A DNA stretch of 64,000 nt from Lyophyllum atratum (GCA_014905825.1 JACGCN010000025.1:496001-560000), one strand, 5' to 3'. Counted from the first letter of the stretch, positions 34,392-45,577 are shown. A program made the numbers and translations. The notes: a model not told the origin generated them from the sequence alone.

Positions 34392-35924
34392 ATGGTACTT
34401 GCATGCAACATTCTAATTAGGGCTGTACTGAACGCATCTGTTAGGTCTATGTAAACAGCAAGAAGTTCGCTTGGTAGGTCAAGGAAGTTGCTGTTACATT
34501 ATGTAGCTGACCTCTAGTACAGTGAATCTTGCATTAAAGGACATCGTTCGTCGTCGTGTCATCATAGCGATCGTCCATTGTTCGAGATCAAGAAGAAGGG
34601 CCGGCCAGTTTCTCAGTGCGAGAAATGCCGAGAGCTGCGGCAGTCGAAGCGGGTGCATTCAAAGTGCACTTGTAACGAAAAGGAGGATGGTGTGACAGAA
34701 GGAGAAACATCCAGGGTATCTTCAGGGACCAAATGTGCGTTCTCATTTTGGCGGCTTTAAACCGACCCACCTTACGATCACACCTAATCCTTATGTCTAG
34801 TCAAACGTTTTATCCCAATTGTCCCCGCACTTCCGAACGGCCTACAGGATATTCTCAAGGCTTCCGGAATGACTAGTGCTCTGCCTCCTGATGCACGTCA
34901 ACGAGGCAAGCCCATTACGCTCACTCTACCTGACATGACCTGAATATCTTGTCCAGTTGATTCTCTCTTGAACCCTTGCAACTGCAGAAGCCTCTGGAGA
35001 TGTAAATGCCGCTCTTTAGATGCTCCTCGTTCCAAAGCTCAGCCAGGGCAGATGAATAATTTAGACGCCCTGGCTTTCGCTGCGGCCATGTTTGAGAAAG
35101 ATGCTTCCACATCTACTGCGACTCCCCCACCTCCGCAGAAAGCCATGAAACGGATCACCTCGCGCCCGTCAAGCCCAGGCAACAACACAACCCACAAACG
35201 CTCAAAGCAGGTCAAGACACCATCACACTCGCCTGGCCCTGATTTGGCCCCTATTTTCCTCGATACTCTCGATACTCTCTTGCAACCTACAACGAGTCTC
35301 CCGCCTATCCCCAATTTCGAGACTATTCCTTCGATGAGCACCATTAACTCCCTTGCCGGCTCGGGGTGCACGTGCGGGGTGCAGTGTGCCTGCCCTGGAT
35401 GTGTCGAGCACCGTGGGCCAGGGCATGCTTCCAAGGAGCGCAGGAATTGCGCAGACGGATGCGGGACCTGTATTGACCATAGCGTCGGCGCCGAATTGCC
35501 CAGCGCCACGCCCTCCTCTGCTACAAACTTCCTCGATCGCTTCTTTGCTTGTGCCGCGGCCCTCCCTGCGCCACCCACAAATCGCAAAATGGGCGTAGGT
35601 GTCGAGCTCGACCCGATGAATGTGATGGTATATCCGGATGCTGCCCGCGCCACGAGCGACCGTGGGGTCGCCTTTGGTCTCGTTACTCTGCCCAAACTGG
35701 AATGCTGTGGTGGCCGTTGCGCCTGCCCTGATGGGAACTGCGGATGCGGGAAGACTTGCGATGGGTGTTGCAAGGACCATCTTACTGCTGAACAAAGGAG
35801 TGAAGGGCGACGGCAATCAACACCCGTTGAAGAACGCTTCCCCGTGCCAGTGGTTCCCCCTCCTGCAGCTCCTCCTGTCCGCAGCTGCTGTGCAGGCAAG
35901 GCTGCCGCAGTCGCAGTTCAATGA
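34392..35924 (+). CDS. Copper-fist transcription factor with Cys-rich copper-sensing arrays
   Basis: The first coding exon appears to be only the ATG (34392-34394), followed by an intron to 34444. Exon 2 is 34445-34473 and exon 3 begins at 34523. The join reads MVYVNSKKFACESCIKGHR, SSSCHHSDRPLFEIKKKGRP and CEKCRELRQSKRVHSKCTC, a complete copper-fist DNA-binding domain with its Zn-binding Cys/His and the K/R-GRP minor-groove motif. Later exons give IPIVPALPNGLQDIL, then PCNCRSLWRCKCR. The large last exon contains a CxCx3CxCx2Cx2H array (CTCGVQCACPGCVEH, ~35365-35412) and CCGGRCACPDGNCGCGKTC (~35701-35760). Such arrays resemble copper-binding motifs of yeast Mac1 and Cuf1-type regulators, which control copper and iron uptake genes. 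The stop is at 35922-35924. Whether it responds to copper lack or excess cannot be read from sequence. Confidence 0.9.
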
Positions 35925-36323
35925 ATCGCGTTTTCCTCCTACGATTATATCTGTTTCTGTGTTTCCAAGGGGTATATACTTATGGTAGGTATGCTTTTCT
36001 AACATTTGACAATGGATTTACGACGCCGTCCAATACCTACATATGTATACTGTAACTCAACGCCATCACCATATGCACATTCAAGTCACACGGAAAAAGG
36101 CTCTTGCAAGACCCCTGGATTCCTTCAGTTATTCTACATTCAACGGTCTTTCTGAAGGATTAAAGTTCCGCGGTGTCTACAGAAATACATTGTACAGGCA
36201 AATGCACGGTATGTACAAAGCTGGATTCCAAATGAAATAAAGTCAAGATAGCAGATAAATCGGCCAAGAATTACACCCTGGGCAAACGGTTTGTATCGTT
36301 AAACAATCGGAGGAGGCATCAAC
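35925..36323. other. Intergenic region between convergent genes
   Basis: 399 nt between two convergent stop codons. A short reading frame at 36043-36240 lacks any recognisable feature, and I treat it as chance. Confidence 0.4.
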
Positions 36324-37290
36324 TTACGTGTCGTCTGAAAAGGATAGGGTCGAAGGCTATCAGTCAAAGCTTCCTCAGTTAGTACCAAGAGTTGTGCATA
36401 CCATCGTAATGGAATCGCGTCTGGGACACGGTCACAGGTCGTAAGCGTCTATGCAGTATAAAGACTTGATATAGACTCACCTTCTTTGGATTTTCAGGCG
36501 CGTTGCGGACATAGCGGTCGTTGTCAGGTGGGCTGTGGCGGTGGATAATAGCGGGTTAGCAACGGGCGCGACCTATCCTTTGATCTCTAAACATACCGTT
36601 CCTTCTTCTGTCAAAAGGTTGTGAGCAAAAATGCAATAAGACACTTCACTAGGGGCGAAATTACCTTGCATGATGCGAGCATACTCTGTAGCGTCACACA
36701 CACAGCAACGACGCTCAGTACGGGCGACCATTCGTTCCCCAGGATAGAGGCACATATCTAATCGAGGTTAAACCCTTGCCTATATGTTTCGCAAGATTGG
36801 ACTAACATGGCCGTTAGAATAGACATGCTGATAACAGTCGGTCAGCGATTGCAATGTTGAACCACACAGTGAGGGAATTTACAGGATGAACGGGGGATGT
36901 GAGGCCATCCGTGACGACAAACTGTACTGCCGGTGAGGAGATCGGATAGCTAGCGTCGAATCGGAACTGGAGGGTATATTTCTCGCCCTAGATATCCAAC
37001 ACAAGATTTAATCGGCTGTCTCCTATAGAGCTGATAAATAGTTGACCTGATACTGCGACTCGCCCATGACTTCTATCGTGAACCACCAGGTTGCAAGGTC
37101 ATCGGCCTTGACCAGAGTAATCCCTACGTGCAGCCAATGATCAGCACGCTGGAAAAGTATGCAATCGCACAAGAGCGACGTGTATTAATCGCCAAACGAC
37201 GCATAATTACGCGCGCTTACCAACTGGACATCCCTCGTTCTTGATTTCCGCTAATTCCTTCGACAGCCGTCTAGCAGAAATCGACGACAT
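36324..37290 (-). CDS. UBE2W: Ubiquitin-conjugating enzyme E2 of the UBE2W type
   Basis: UBE2W enzymes attach ubiquitin to protein N-termini. Start 37290 (MSSISARRLSKELAEIKNEG), then CPVGITLVKADDLATWWFTI, GESQYQGEKYTLQFRFDASYP, VVTDGLTSPVHP, HVYSNGH, ICASILGNEWSPVLSVVAV, MLASCK, KKERPPDNDRYVRNAPENPKK and TRFHYDDDT, with the stop at 36324-36326. The HVYSNGHIC segment carries the catalytic Cys. The PPDN and the disordered-looking C-terminus with FHYDDDT parallel human UBE2W, whose tail ends WWYHDDTC. The gene is fragmented into small exons, including one of 21 nt (36807-36827) and one of 11 nt (36597-36607). Length is about 150 residues, as expected. Confidence 0.9.
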
Positions 37291-37748
37291 AAATGGCTGG
37301 CTCGCTCAGGCAGGATTGCGATTAAGGGCAAGGGGGGTGTGAGCAAGCGATGAGTTCACAGCCTTCAGGGTCTTCTGAAGGCTTCATCATGTTCATATCC
37401 GGTGAGCGCTGAATACAGCTGCCGCAGCCAAGCAGGTACAAACAAGCTTGTCTATAAAGGTTCAATTTTTTACGCATCGGCTTTTCTTCAATGTCATGTC
37501 TCCCCGCCATAGAGTCACTTGCTGTCCCATTACAACACTAGGGACATGTAGGCGCTCGTGGGGATGCAGATCATCGCAAGGTCCTGCCTCGCCACATCTA
37601 GGTGCAACTTCCATTTTCTTGGAGCACCATCTGTGGTCTGGCGCGATACATCCTTCCTCCTAGAATTATATCTTCGAGGTTTACAATGTCTTTATAGAAG
37701 TAATCAGTACAAAATGAGTATAATCTTAATGGTACATCCAGTTTCCTA
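37291..37748. other. Intergenic region
   Basis: 458 nt between the UBE2W start and the HEM3 stop, presumably the UBE2W promoter. No supported gene or repeat. Confidence 0.4.
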
Positions 37749-38945
37749 TCATGCAGTCGCCTCAATGGCTTCCTTATCCGCCTTGTCTGCGGCAGCAACC
37801 CGACGATCCCTGTCCACGTTGATATCATCCAAAATCTTCTTCGCGCCTTTCTCGCTCAGGATTCTCGCCAGCCTGCTTCCCACTTCCTCCGCCTCCTCCG
37901 CACTCGTCACTCTCTCCTGAAGGGTATGTTCAACGTGCAGATCCCCAGCAAGAGCCGTCACGCAACCAGTCAAAGTCAAGTTGCCAGCCTTGCTTTCTCC
38001 GGCCTCTACTTCCAACGCGCTTGTCACCCCGATCGGCACACTGCATCCGCCCTCGAGGACGCGTAAACACGCGCGCTCGGCTAAGCACATCCACGCCGTC
38101 TCCCAATGGGTCAGCTTTTGGCACAAAGCAAGCGCCTCGGCATCGTCGTCGCGGATTTCCACGGCGAGAGCACCTTGAGAAACAGCGTAGTATAATGTGG
38201 GAGGGTGGAGATCGGCGGTTATCCGGTCACCCATCCCGAGACGGACGAGGCCTGCCTTGGCGAGAATCAATGCAGCGTAAGGTCCATCGGCAGCATCGAG
38301 TTTCGCGAGGCGGGTGTTTCTATCGACGTAAGGTCAACGATATCGCGAGCAAAAAATTATAGGACTTACAAGTTCCCTCGCTAAACGATAACTCATGAGT
38401 TTTAGCTTGGATATGCGGACTAAACTACTCACCACATCCAGGAATTGGAGGGCAGGGAAATTTCTTCTCAGCTGTGCTACCCGCCTGACGCTGCTCGTAC
38501 CCACCACACTTCCTGCCGGTAAATCTTCAAGACTCTTCCAGGGTTTCCCACTCTTTACGACGAGGCTGTCAACCGGATCCTCCCTCTCCAGAATGGCGCC
38601 AATGGAGCATCCCTCTGGCAATGTAGTCGGGACATCTTTCAGGCAATGGATGATCATGTCCACTTCGCGTTCCTTTAATGCAACTTCCAGTTCTTTCGTC
38701 CAAAGAGCCTTTCCTCCAAGCAGATAGAGTGCCTGGGATTGGTTCTTATCGCCTGCGGTTGCCATAAACGATGTTGCAAATGTAGGGCCATGATGATCAT
38801 GGTCTGATGTGGATGGCGGAGGATATAGGCCTTGAAGAGAGGCAAGGACCATGTTGGTCTGGATCTGGGCAAGCTGGGAGCCCCGTGAAGCAAGAGTGAA
38901 TTTTCGCGAGGACGAATCAGCCCCGGGGGCCTGTGCGGAAGCCAT
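37749..38945 (-). CDS. HEM3: Porphobilinogen deaminase (hydroxymethylbilane synthase)
   Basis: Third enzyme of heme synthesis after ALA synthase and ALA dehydratase, joining four porphobilinogens into hydroxymethylbilane in the cytosol. Start 38945. After ~15 residues comes FTLASRGSQLAQIQTNMVL, then HCLKDVPTTLPEGCSIGAIL, SVVGTSSVRRVAQLRRNFP and FLDV; short introns follow and RGNLNTRLAKLDAADGPYAAL resumes. The C-terminal part has LILAKAGLVRLGM, PTLYYAVSQGALAVEIRDDD, ACLRVLEGGCSVPIGV with the dipyrromethane-cofactor Cys, and a long helical tail to the stop at 37749. The tiny exon between the two introns (about 38366-38376) carries RGNL. Key Arg residues of the substrate site (SSVRR) and the cofactor Cys are present. 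Confidence 0.95.
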
Positions 38946-39467
38946 GGAAGAAAAGATAGAGATGTAGGTGTATTTTGGGTTATTCGTGAGACGAGCGACC
39001 TTTTCCTGATCGATCGGGGAGATTAGATAAGACTTGATCGAGGAGGTATTTTCCCATGTTGCCCTCCTGAGCCCTCTCGAGCCCTCCTGGCAACGCCATG
39101 ACGGTGATACCTGGAAATACCCTCGGTTATGGAACCATCATCCATAATCGCCGACCCCTTCAGGCGCCTCGACGTCCAGCATGGTCTTGAAAATGAAGCA
39201 ACGTGAACCTCTGTACGTAACTTCTTCCTTGGCTGCAACAACCCTTAAATAGCACAATGAGTTCAATGGTTCATTATTCTTTCCTCCCCTTCCCCCTTCC
39301 CCTTCCCCCTTGATTGCTCTCCCTTTCCTCGTTGTCGGCACTCTCTTTCTACTGCCCTCTTGAAGAGGATCACGTTCTTTTAACGACACAACCTTGTTCT
39401 CGCGTCTCATTCAACCACGCTCAACTCCCGCTTTCTGGTTAATTAGAACCTCTAGGCTTGCCTCAGA
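38946..39467. promoter_or_regulatory. Divergent promoter region with long pyrimidine tract
   Basis: 522 nt between the HEM3 start and the rightward secreted-protein gene. A strongly CT-rich strand (39276-39335) lies about 130-190 nt before the downstream ATG, as in many highly expressed fungal genes. A TTAAAT element lies near 39244-39250. Motif function is inferred. Confidence 0.4.
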
Positions 39468-41176
39468 ATGTTCACCTTTACGACCCTATTTCTTGCTGCC
39501 CTGGCATGGCAGTCCCAGGCTGCTCCGATCCAGTCAGGCATCTCACGTCGCGCTGGCGAAGAGAAATTTGTTCTTCCTCCTCCTGGTGAAGATGGGCCTG
39601 GTCAATGATTTACACCTTCATTCGACGCGTTGAAACTTATGCGGTACTCGTTTAGGGCCCATTTTTGACGCTACTGCAACCAGGGCTGCCACTGGCGCTC
39701 AAATCAGGAGTGCTGCCTCGCCCGATACGTGCTTCGATGTATCTGACTTCCGTGCCGGTGACTTTCGTTTCAACCTCGTCCCTCTCGCGTTGAAAAAATG
39801 TGATGGATCGGTTGATGGACAAAAGTTCGACCTCATCACGAAGGTCCGTCTCTACCTTTTGCCTCCTTACGCACCGCCTTATGATATTTCGAACAGGGTC
39901 AGCACAACAACGTCGCTGATAGCAGGCAGACTTTGATAGTGTCAAGCCAGCAATTAACGTGTATCGACAGACGCGGTAACAAGAACAATCGCACTCGCCC
40001 TGGTCTCTTTGCCTGTGGTTCGTGTATATCATCGCCTTATTTCAGTTTACTCCCTGAACTGATCAATATAGGTGGACGTGCCGCTGGAGATGGCGAGACC
40101 ACCGCAGACCAGCTGTTCTTCTTCAACCCCACCGCGAACCTTTCTGACGGCATTGGCTTTCCCATCGCCCAGAACGCTGTCAACGACGGGGTCGGGGCCG
40201 GCAATCAATGCTTGACGTTGAACGCAGATGGTTTTGTCAGCAATACCCCCTGCTCCCCGCCTTTCTTCACGCCTGAACAGACCTGGATCGTCGGAGGCTC
40301 GGCAGCTGCACCTGCCCCTCCGTTGGCCAGTTCACCTGCGGCCGCCTTTACCTCCTCTACGACGGTGCAAGCGATTAGCACAGCTACACCAGTAATGGTC
40401 ACCGCTACAGCAGCGCCCACTACTTCTGCTGCTGGTACTCCCGAGAAATTTGTTCTTCCCGTCCCTGCTGAAGGACCAGGTACATTAATCGCCTCTCTTT
40501 TGCGCTAGGAGCAACTGCTGAATGTTTTCAACCAGGCCCATTGTTTGATGCCACTGCTGCAAGAGCTGCCACCAGCAAGCAGATCAAGAGCGCAGCGTCC
40601 CCAGATCTTTGCTTCGATGTTTCTGACTTCCGCGCTGGAGACTTCCGTTTCAACCTCGTTCCCCTCGCCCTGAAGAAGTGTGATACATCCATCGACGGGC
40701 AGAAATTCGATTTGATCACCAAGGTTGGCATTTCTTACCATTTCCAATTGCCTTCATGCTCACGCTCTACCAGGGCGTACACAACAACGTGGAGGACGGC
40801 AGTCGCACTCTCATCGTATCTAGCCAGCAATTCACTTGCGTCGATCGACGTGGCAACAAGAACGATCGCACCCGCCCTGGTCTTTTCGCATGCGGTTCGT
40901 GCACTTGATCTCTCTTGTTTGATTCCCTGCCTGAATTCTGCCCCCCTAGGAGGACGTGCTGTTGGAGATGGAGAAACCAACGCCGACCAGCAGTACTTCT
41001 TTAACGCCACCGCGAGCCTTTCGGGTGGGATTGGCTTCCCCATTGCCAACAACGCCGTGAACAATGGTATTGGAGCTGGCAACCAGTGCCTGACACTCAA
41101 CGCAGACGGATTCGTCAGCAACACCCCCTGCGCCCCCCCTCTCTTTACGCCTGAGCAAACCTGGATCGTGGGCTGA
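39468..41176 (+). CDS. Secreted protein of two tandem, possibly beta-trefoil domains
   Basis: Start 39468, signal peptide MFTFTTLFLAALAWQSQA. The mature protein consists of two ~200-residue copies of one domain joined by an Ala/Thr/Ser-rich linker (40300-40440). Each copy contains EKFVLP, PxFDAT, a CFDVSDFRAGDFRFNLVPLA block, DGQKFDLITK, TLIVSSQQ, a C-x-DRRGNKN motif, TRPGLFACGGRA, GNQCLTLNADGFVSNTPC and EQTWIVG. The repeated Cys pattern and Q-x-F/Q-x-W-like strands suggest a ricin-B-like beta-trefoil sugar-binding fold, but that is an inference. Three intron positions are shared between copies. The protein ends directly after the second QTWIVG at 41174-41176, with no GPI or membrane anchor. 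Binding partner unknown. Confidence 0.78.
39580..41176. repeat. Intragenic tandem duplication of a domain with its introns
   Basis: Copy 1 covers about 39560-40300 and copy 2 about 40440-41176. Coding DNA is highly similar (for example the GGCAAxCAxTGCxTGAC region near 40200 and 41078), while intron sequences have diverged. Introns fall at the same three places in both copies: after the GPG motif, after DLITK and inside FACG-GRA. Confidence 0.85.
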
Positions 41177-41935
41177 GAATCACGCGTAGAGGTAATGCAA
41201 GGAAGTAGACGGACTGAACCTGAATTTTATGTTTATTTTCCTGACATTGAACGCCAGTCGAGTCATAATTTGAGCATCGTGGTTCGTAGTAAGTCGACGA
41301 GTGGGGTGAAGAGAAGTTATTCCCAGTCTTTGGTGGAGCGTTAGAATACGTCGATCGAAAGTTCCACCCGAATCTCCCGCTATTCGCGACAGGACATGCG
41401 TAGAATATATGCGACCCACAACGATATCCGTCTTTTGGGTCAGCTTCACTGGGGTACCCTACTGATCTTCACGCCTTTCGGGCGGTCGATCTCCTCTGAG
41501 GAAACCCCACTTTGTTGCTGTTTTCAGAGAGGTGCAGGACGTTCACCGCCACCCCTGCTTTCTTTGTGGCGCCGGTATTCCGTGGCCTCTCATTGCGAAA
41601 ATTCACATAGGATTTGAGCCATATTAGGGCGATCTTCCCATCTCCTACGTCAAGCCCTGCCTTCCGCGGTGGGTGTACATTGCTCGTTCCTTGATCCATA
41701 GGTGACTTGTCACACAAAGCGAATTTGAATATCTTCGTTTTACAAAAGGTTGTACATGATAGATAGCTTACAACAAGGGAGGCAGAGGAGGTGGGGGTGG
41801 GGGTGCAGTAAAACATTTCACCTGGGGAAGCAAAGTCCGTGACAGATACGCGAGTCGGGTAATAACAATGGGAAGAACCAGCATCAATAGAAATCGTAAC
41901 CTCAACCTAGCGCCGATGGGACCGTATTCACCAGA
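41177..41935. other. Intergenic region between convergent genes
   Basis: 759 nt between convergent genes, with no supported coding frame. A G-rich tract near 41785-41805 (GGAGGTGGGGGTGGGGGTG) stands out but may be a 3'-UTR feature. Confidence 0.4.
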
Positions 41936-44666
41936 TCACGCGTCGAGGAGTTCCTTCTGCATGTCCGCGAACGTGGCACCACCGACACCCATGAGCCCCA
42001 GCTGGGCGACACAAACGGAGGTTTGACGATATATCGTCTCCAGCATGGGGTTAGGCGGCCGCCCTTGAGATTCTGTACAACGGCAGAACAAATAATAAGC
42101 ATAATACGCGAGGACACGGTGGGAAAAGACGTACTCAGAATGGCCTGATTTACCTCATTCGCAAGAGCAATCCTCGCGTCGTTGCAGACAACCTCCGTCA
42201 CGACCCCACCAGCCGTCAACGGATCCTCCCAAGCAACGATAGCAAACGTCCGCTTGAAGATCTGCTTCACTTCCGGCCTCGCGTCGTCTTTGTACTCATT
42301 CGACAGCGTCTGTCCATACGCAATGGCCTGGTGGAGGGACGATTCATACTGGGCCAGGGTGCTGCCCAGTAACCCCACTCCATCCGGCGGGGACGCCGAG
42401 CTCCGTCGCCGCCCGCCACAGACAGGGATGACCGCAGGGCTAAACCCGTTGGTAGTCGCAGAATGGGGCGACGAAACGACGACGTCGTCATCCACATCCA
42501 TGCCGTCCGCGTACAACCCATCCATCTCTTCAATGATACCATCGTCGTGGCTGGCTCCCATGCCTGCCCCAGACACCCCAGTGCCGAGCTTCATCTTCTT
42601 CTTCAGCTCCGCCGCCTCCAAGATGAGCTCAACAAACTTCCGACATCGTAATTTGAAAAGCATCAGACCCTCCTCAGCTTCCAGGACCGTCGAATAATGT
42701 GCCCTGGTCTCCACAATGGCCATGTCGATGTCACCCGCGATGACGGCTTTCACGATCTTCGTTCGGCGCTCCATGTCGCTCGCCGTGGCATCAATAGGAT
42801 CTCCCTCCTCCTGTGACGTGAGCATGTCTATATCACGGTCCTCAGTAGCCGCGGTCGACACGCCAACGGGTTGCGGCGGCTGCATTTCAATTTCCCGCTG
42901 CTTCTGGAAAGCCCGCACCGTCTTGACGTATCCGTGGTGTTCAAGGTACGATAGAACAAGTTTATTGATCACGTCCTTGGTGTGTGCTTCCGAGAGCGGG
43001 CCTTTGGCAGGTGGAGCGGTGGGACTCTGCTCTACGGAGCAAATGCCCAGCAGCGATGAGTCCAGAGGGGTGTTGAGGATCTTTGCCCACACTTGGTTGC
43101 GCTTTTGTAGAACATAGAAATCGATATCGAACTTGAAGGGCTCGTGGCCAAAATTCACGCGAACAGCTTCACCGGAATGCCGTAGGCCGATCGAGGGATA
43201 GATATCAATGTCCCTACCAATACCTTCAAAGACGGGGCCTGCGAAGATAAAATGATGCAAGTAAGTGGAGTGGTCAGCGGATGGGCAGAAAGCCATACCG
43301 ATGAGCGCGCCATTTTTGGTGAAGAAAGCCCTGTGGGTCGTAAAATCAATTCCGCAGCCTATGATGTCCCCAGCTAGAATTCAATATTGTCAGAATTTGG
43401 TCTAGAAAGAAGCAAAACCAATAATTACTTCCGAAAGTAGGGCCGTATTTTGTGCCCTGCTTCTCCGCTGCAAAGGAACAACCATCATCTCCGTGATATC
43501 CCCAGGAATTGGGCTCCCAACCAGGAAGACGGGATAATTTGACTTCACGGCCAGCAAACCTACACCAGAGAATGAGTCAGAATGTAGACCATGAACTGCG
43601 CAGCTACAAACCCTATGCTGATGTGACTGTTGAAATAGGTCAGTCACTAAGGATCATCCATGCCGTAAACCGTTCAAAGATGACGTACCCTTTCTGACCT
43701 TTGCTAATGATCTCGACTTCATAATAATAGATCCCACATGCGGCAGGAATGGGATGGACAGTTCGAGCAGCGGCCGCATCTCTGTCACCACTACATGATG
43801 CGCCTTGAAGGAACGTGGAGTAAGCTTATGACATACAGAAATGTTACATGAATGGACGAACCGTGGTAGGTCAGATCCCTGCCATCCCCAGATACACTCA
43901 ACAAGGCATGACGAAACTGATCACTCCAGCGTGTAGGAAGCCTTAAGATTTGCTCCTGTGAAAGAGTAGGCAGAGGAGCGGATACAGACGGGAACTCTCG
44001 CGGGGGACTAACGTTACTTTCTTCATCGCTATCCGTCGAGGGAGATGTAACTGCAGAGGACGACATATGGGGCTCATGCATAGAAGGCTCGGTTTTACGG
44101 CTAGGAGGAAGGGTCGGGGGAGAGTCTGTTTGCAGCATGTGCCTTAAAGCGGAATATTCAAGATACGTTGGGCGAGGGAATGAGACAGGTGGGTGGGGGC
44201 TTGGGAGCGCGTGACCAGTTACGGGCCTTTGGGCACTGATGCCTCTGCCGCTTGCACCACTGACTCTGCGCGTACGTGATGGGGAAGTTGAGGGAAGACA
44301 TGCCGCATCCACACTGCGTGATCCTTCTCCGCCTACACGGACTACCCTGGGTTCGTATGTGGATGGCGCTCGAAAGGAACCTCTCCCTGGGCCGGTACCT
44401 AGAGTCATGGATCGGGCAGTAGGCCTGGGAGGGGATGTTGCTATTGCGGTGCTGCTGCTGCCGCGGGAACCGTATGAGACACCAAGTCCTCTGTGGTCGT
44501 CAATGGTACTTGAGCGGAATGGGATGGAAGTGCTGGAAATACGGGGCCTTGTCGGGGCCGCAAATGGAATAGAAATGACATTCTCGATGTTTCTGGACGG
44601 CGAAAGAGAGGCAGAACTCCTGGGTCCGATGGGAATGCTCGCAGACCTGGTTGGCCTTGTGGTCAT
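41936..44666 (-). CDS. GID1: GID1/RanBPM-type SPRY-LisH-CTLH protein
   Basis: Scaffold subunit of the GID/CTLH E3 ubiquitin ligase. In yeast Gid1/Vid30 organises degradation of gluconeogenic enzymes. Start 44666 ([14 protein letters not shown]). The first ~290 residues are Ser/Pro/Arg-rich and disordered. A B30.2/SPRY domain follows: [17 protein letters not shown] near 43690-43750, [19 protein letters not shown] (~43480), [20 protein letters not shown] (~43320-43370), [21 protein letters not shown]. The LisH segment reads [19 protein letters not shown], then the CTLH region ([35 protein letters not shown]). An acidic insertion (~42440-42560, with DVDDD) separates it from the CRA part ([19 protein letters not shown]). 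It ends MQKELLDA, stop 41936-41938. Start codons of GID1 and UMP1 are 223 nt apart, a divergent pair of ubiquitin-proteasome genes. Confidence 0.88.
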
Positions 44667-44889
44667 GGCGGACAAAGGACAGCGCACGCAGGGCGCTGAA
44701 TATTGGACACGTTAGGTTTATAAAAGGATGGGAACTGTTGATGAGAGATCAGAAGAGAACAGTGATGAGAAGAGAAAGAGATGCACAACTGTCCAAGGAC
44801 GCTCAGCTCGTAGCACGGGACCCATAATTGGTCACGACTGTCACGCAACACCAAGTCTTACGCGTTCATCACCTTCCATAATAACCACC

Positions 44890-45501
44890 ATGGTACTCTC
44901 CTCCTTTCCGTGACCCACTCATCGCTGACCTGCACTAGGATCCTTCACACAGAATCGTACCTGCCAGCGGCACAAAGTCCGCGTCAATCCAGGACACCGC
45001 GAACAGTCTCGGCCTGCACGATACCCTTCGACATGGACCCCGCAGCCTTGCTGCCGAAGTACGGACAGAGGGAGGACTCAAAGGTCGTCTAGAGAACGTG
45101 AGCAGATCTCTCGGTGTTGTGTCCTCCTGCTGACCGTGCTATAGTGGGAGGCGACGCAAGATAACGCCAAACTCACCCTCCAACGGAACATCTACGGCAT
45201 GCATGCGCCCATGCGCCGTCTGATGGAACGCAAGATCGTTTCACAATCCGTGGGTGGCGCCATTCCACGTCTCGATTCAATTTTAAACGCGATCCTCATA
45301 GAGCCCGTTCATGTCTACCATGTCGCCCTCGAACCTCCACATGGACATCCTGATGGGTCGCGACGAAATCATAGAGCCTGCAGACATCTTTTTGGGTAAA
45401 TACACCTATCTATATCAAGTTCCGCTTCTGACTTTCTTCCAGGCATGGAGACAGGCCCCTCACTAGATATTCACGAAGAGCTGAGGAAGCGAGGCATGTA
45501 A
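44890..45501 (+). CDS. UMP1: Proteasome maturation factor UMP1/POMP
   Basis: Chaperone that holds half-20S proteasomes together until maturation and is then the first substrate. The first coding exon appears to be only ATG (44890-44892); the intron runs to 44938, and exon 2 starts DPSHRIVPASGTKSASIQDT. Further blocks are LGLHDTLRHGPRSLAAEV, WEATQDNAKLTLQRNIYG, MHAPMRRLMERKIVSQS, then after an intron SPFMSTMSPSNLHMDILMGR, DEIIEPADIFLG, and a last exon METGPSLDIHEELRKRGM. The NIYGMHAP-type segment and the HMDILMGRDE motif are characteristic of the family. The total is about 139 residues, close to yeast Ump1. The stop is at 45499-45501. If the ATG exon were wrong, no other in-frame ATG would precede the DPSHR block closely. 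Confidence 0.9.
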
Positions 45502-45577
45502 GCTACCTGTATAATGACATTACCATCGCACCACTACGTTCGCACATTGCAAACTTCTAAGATATCTTTTCGTAAGT

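Noticed and set aside
34114..34416. A 100-codon plus-strand frame before the copper-fist gene
   Set aside because: It overlaps the ATG-only exon and the leader, has no recognisable motif, and is more likely 5' UTR.
35039..35899. Long open frame on the minus strand opposite the copper-fist gene
   Set aside because: It is the GC-rich shadow of the last copper-fist exon; its codons lack any domain and the plus-strand protein has clear Cys motifs.
39138..39410. Minus-strand frame rich in Lys, Arg and Gly upstream of the secreted-protein gene
   Set aside because: It is the complement of a pyrimidine tract typical of a fungal promoter; its composition follows from the tract.
42182..42697. A 171-codon plus-strand frame
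   Set aside because: Antisense to the LisH-CTLH region of the GID1-type gene, with no independent support.
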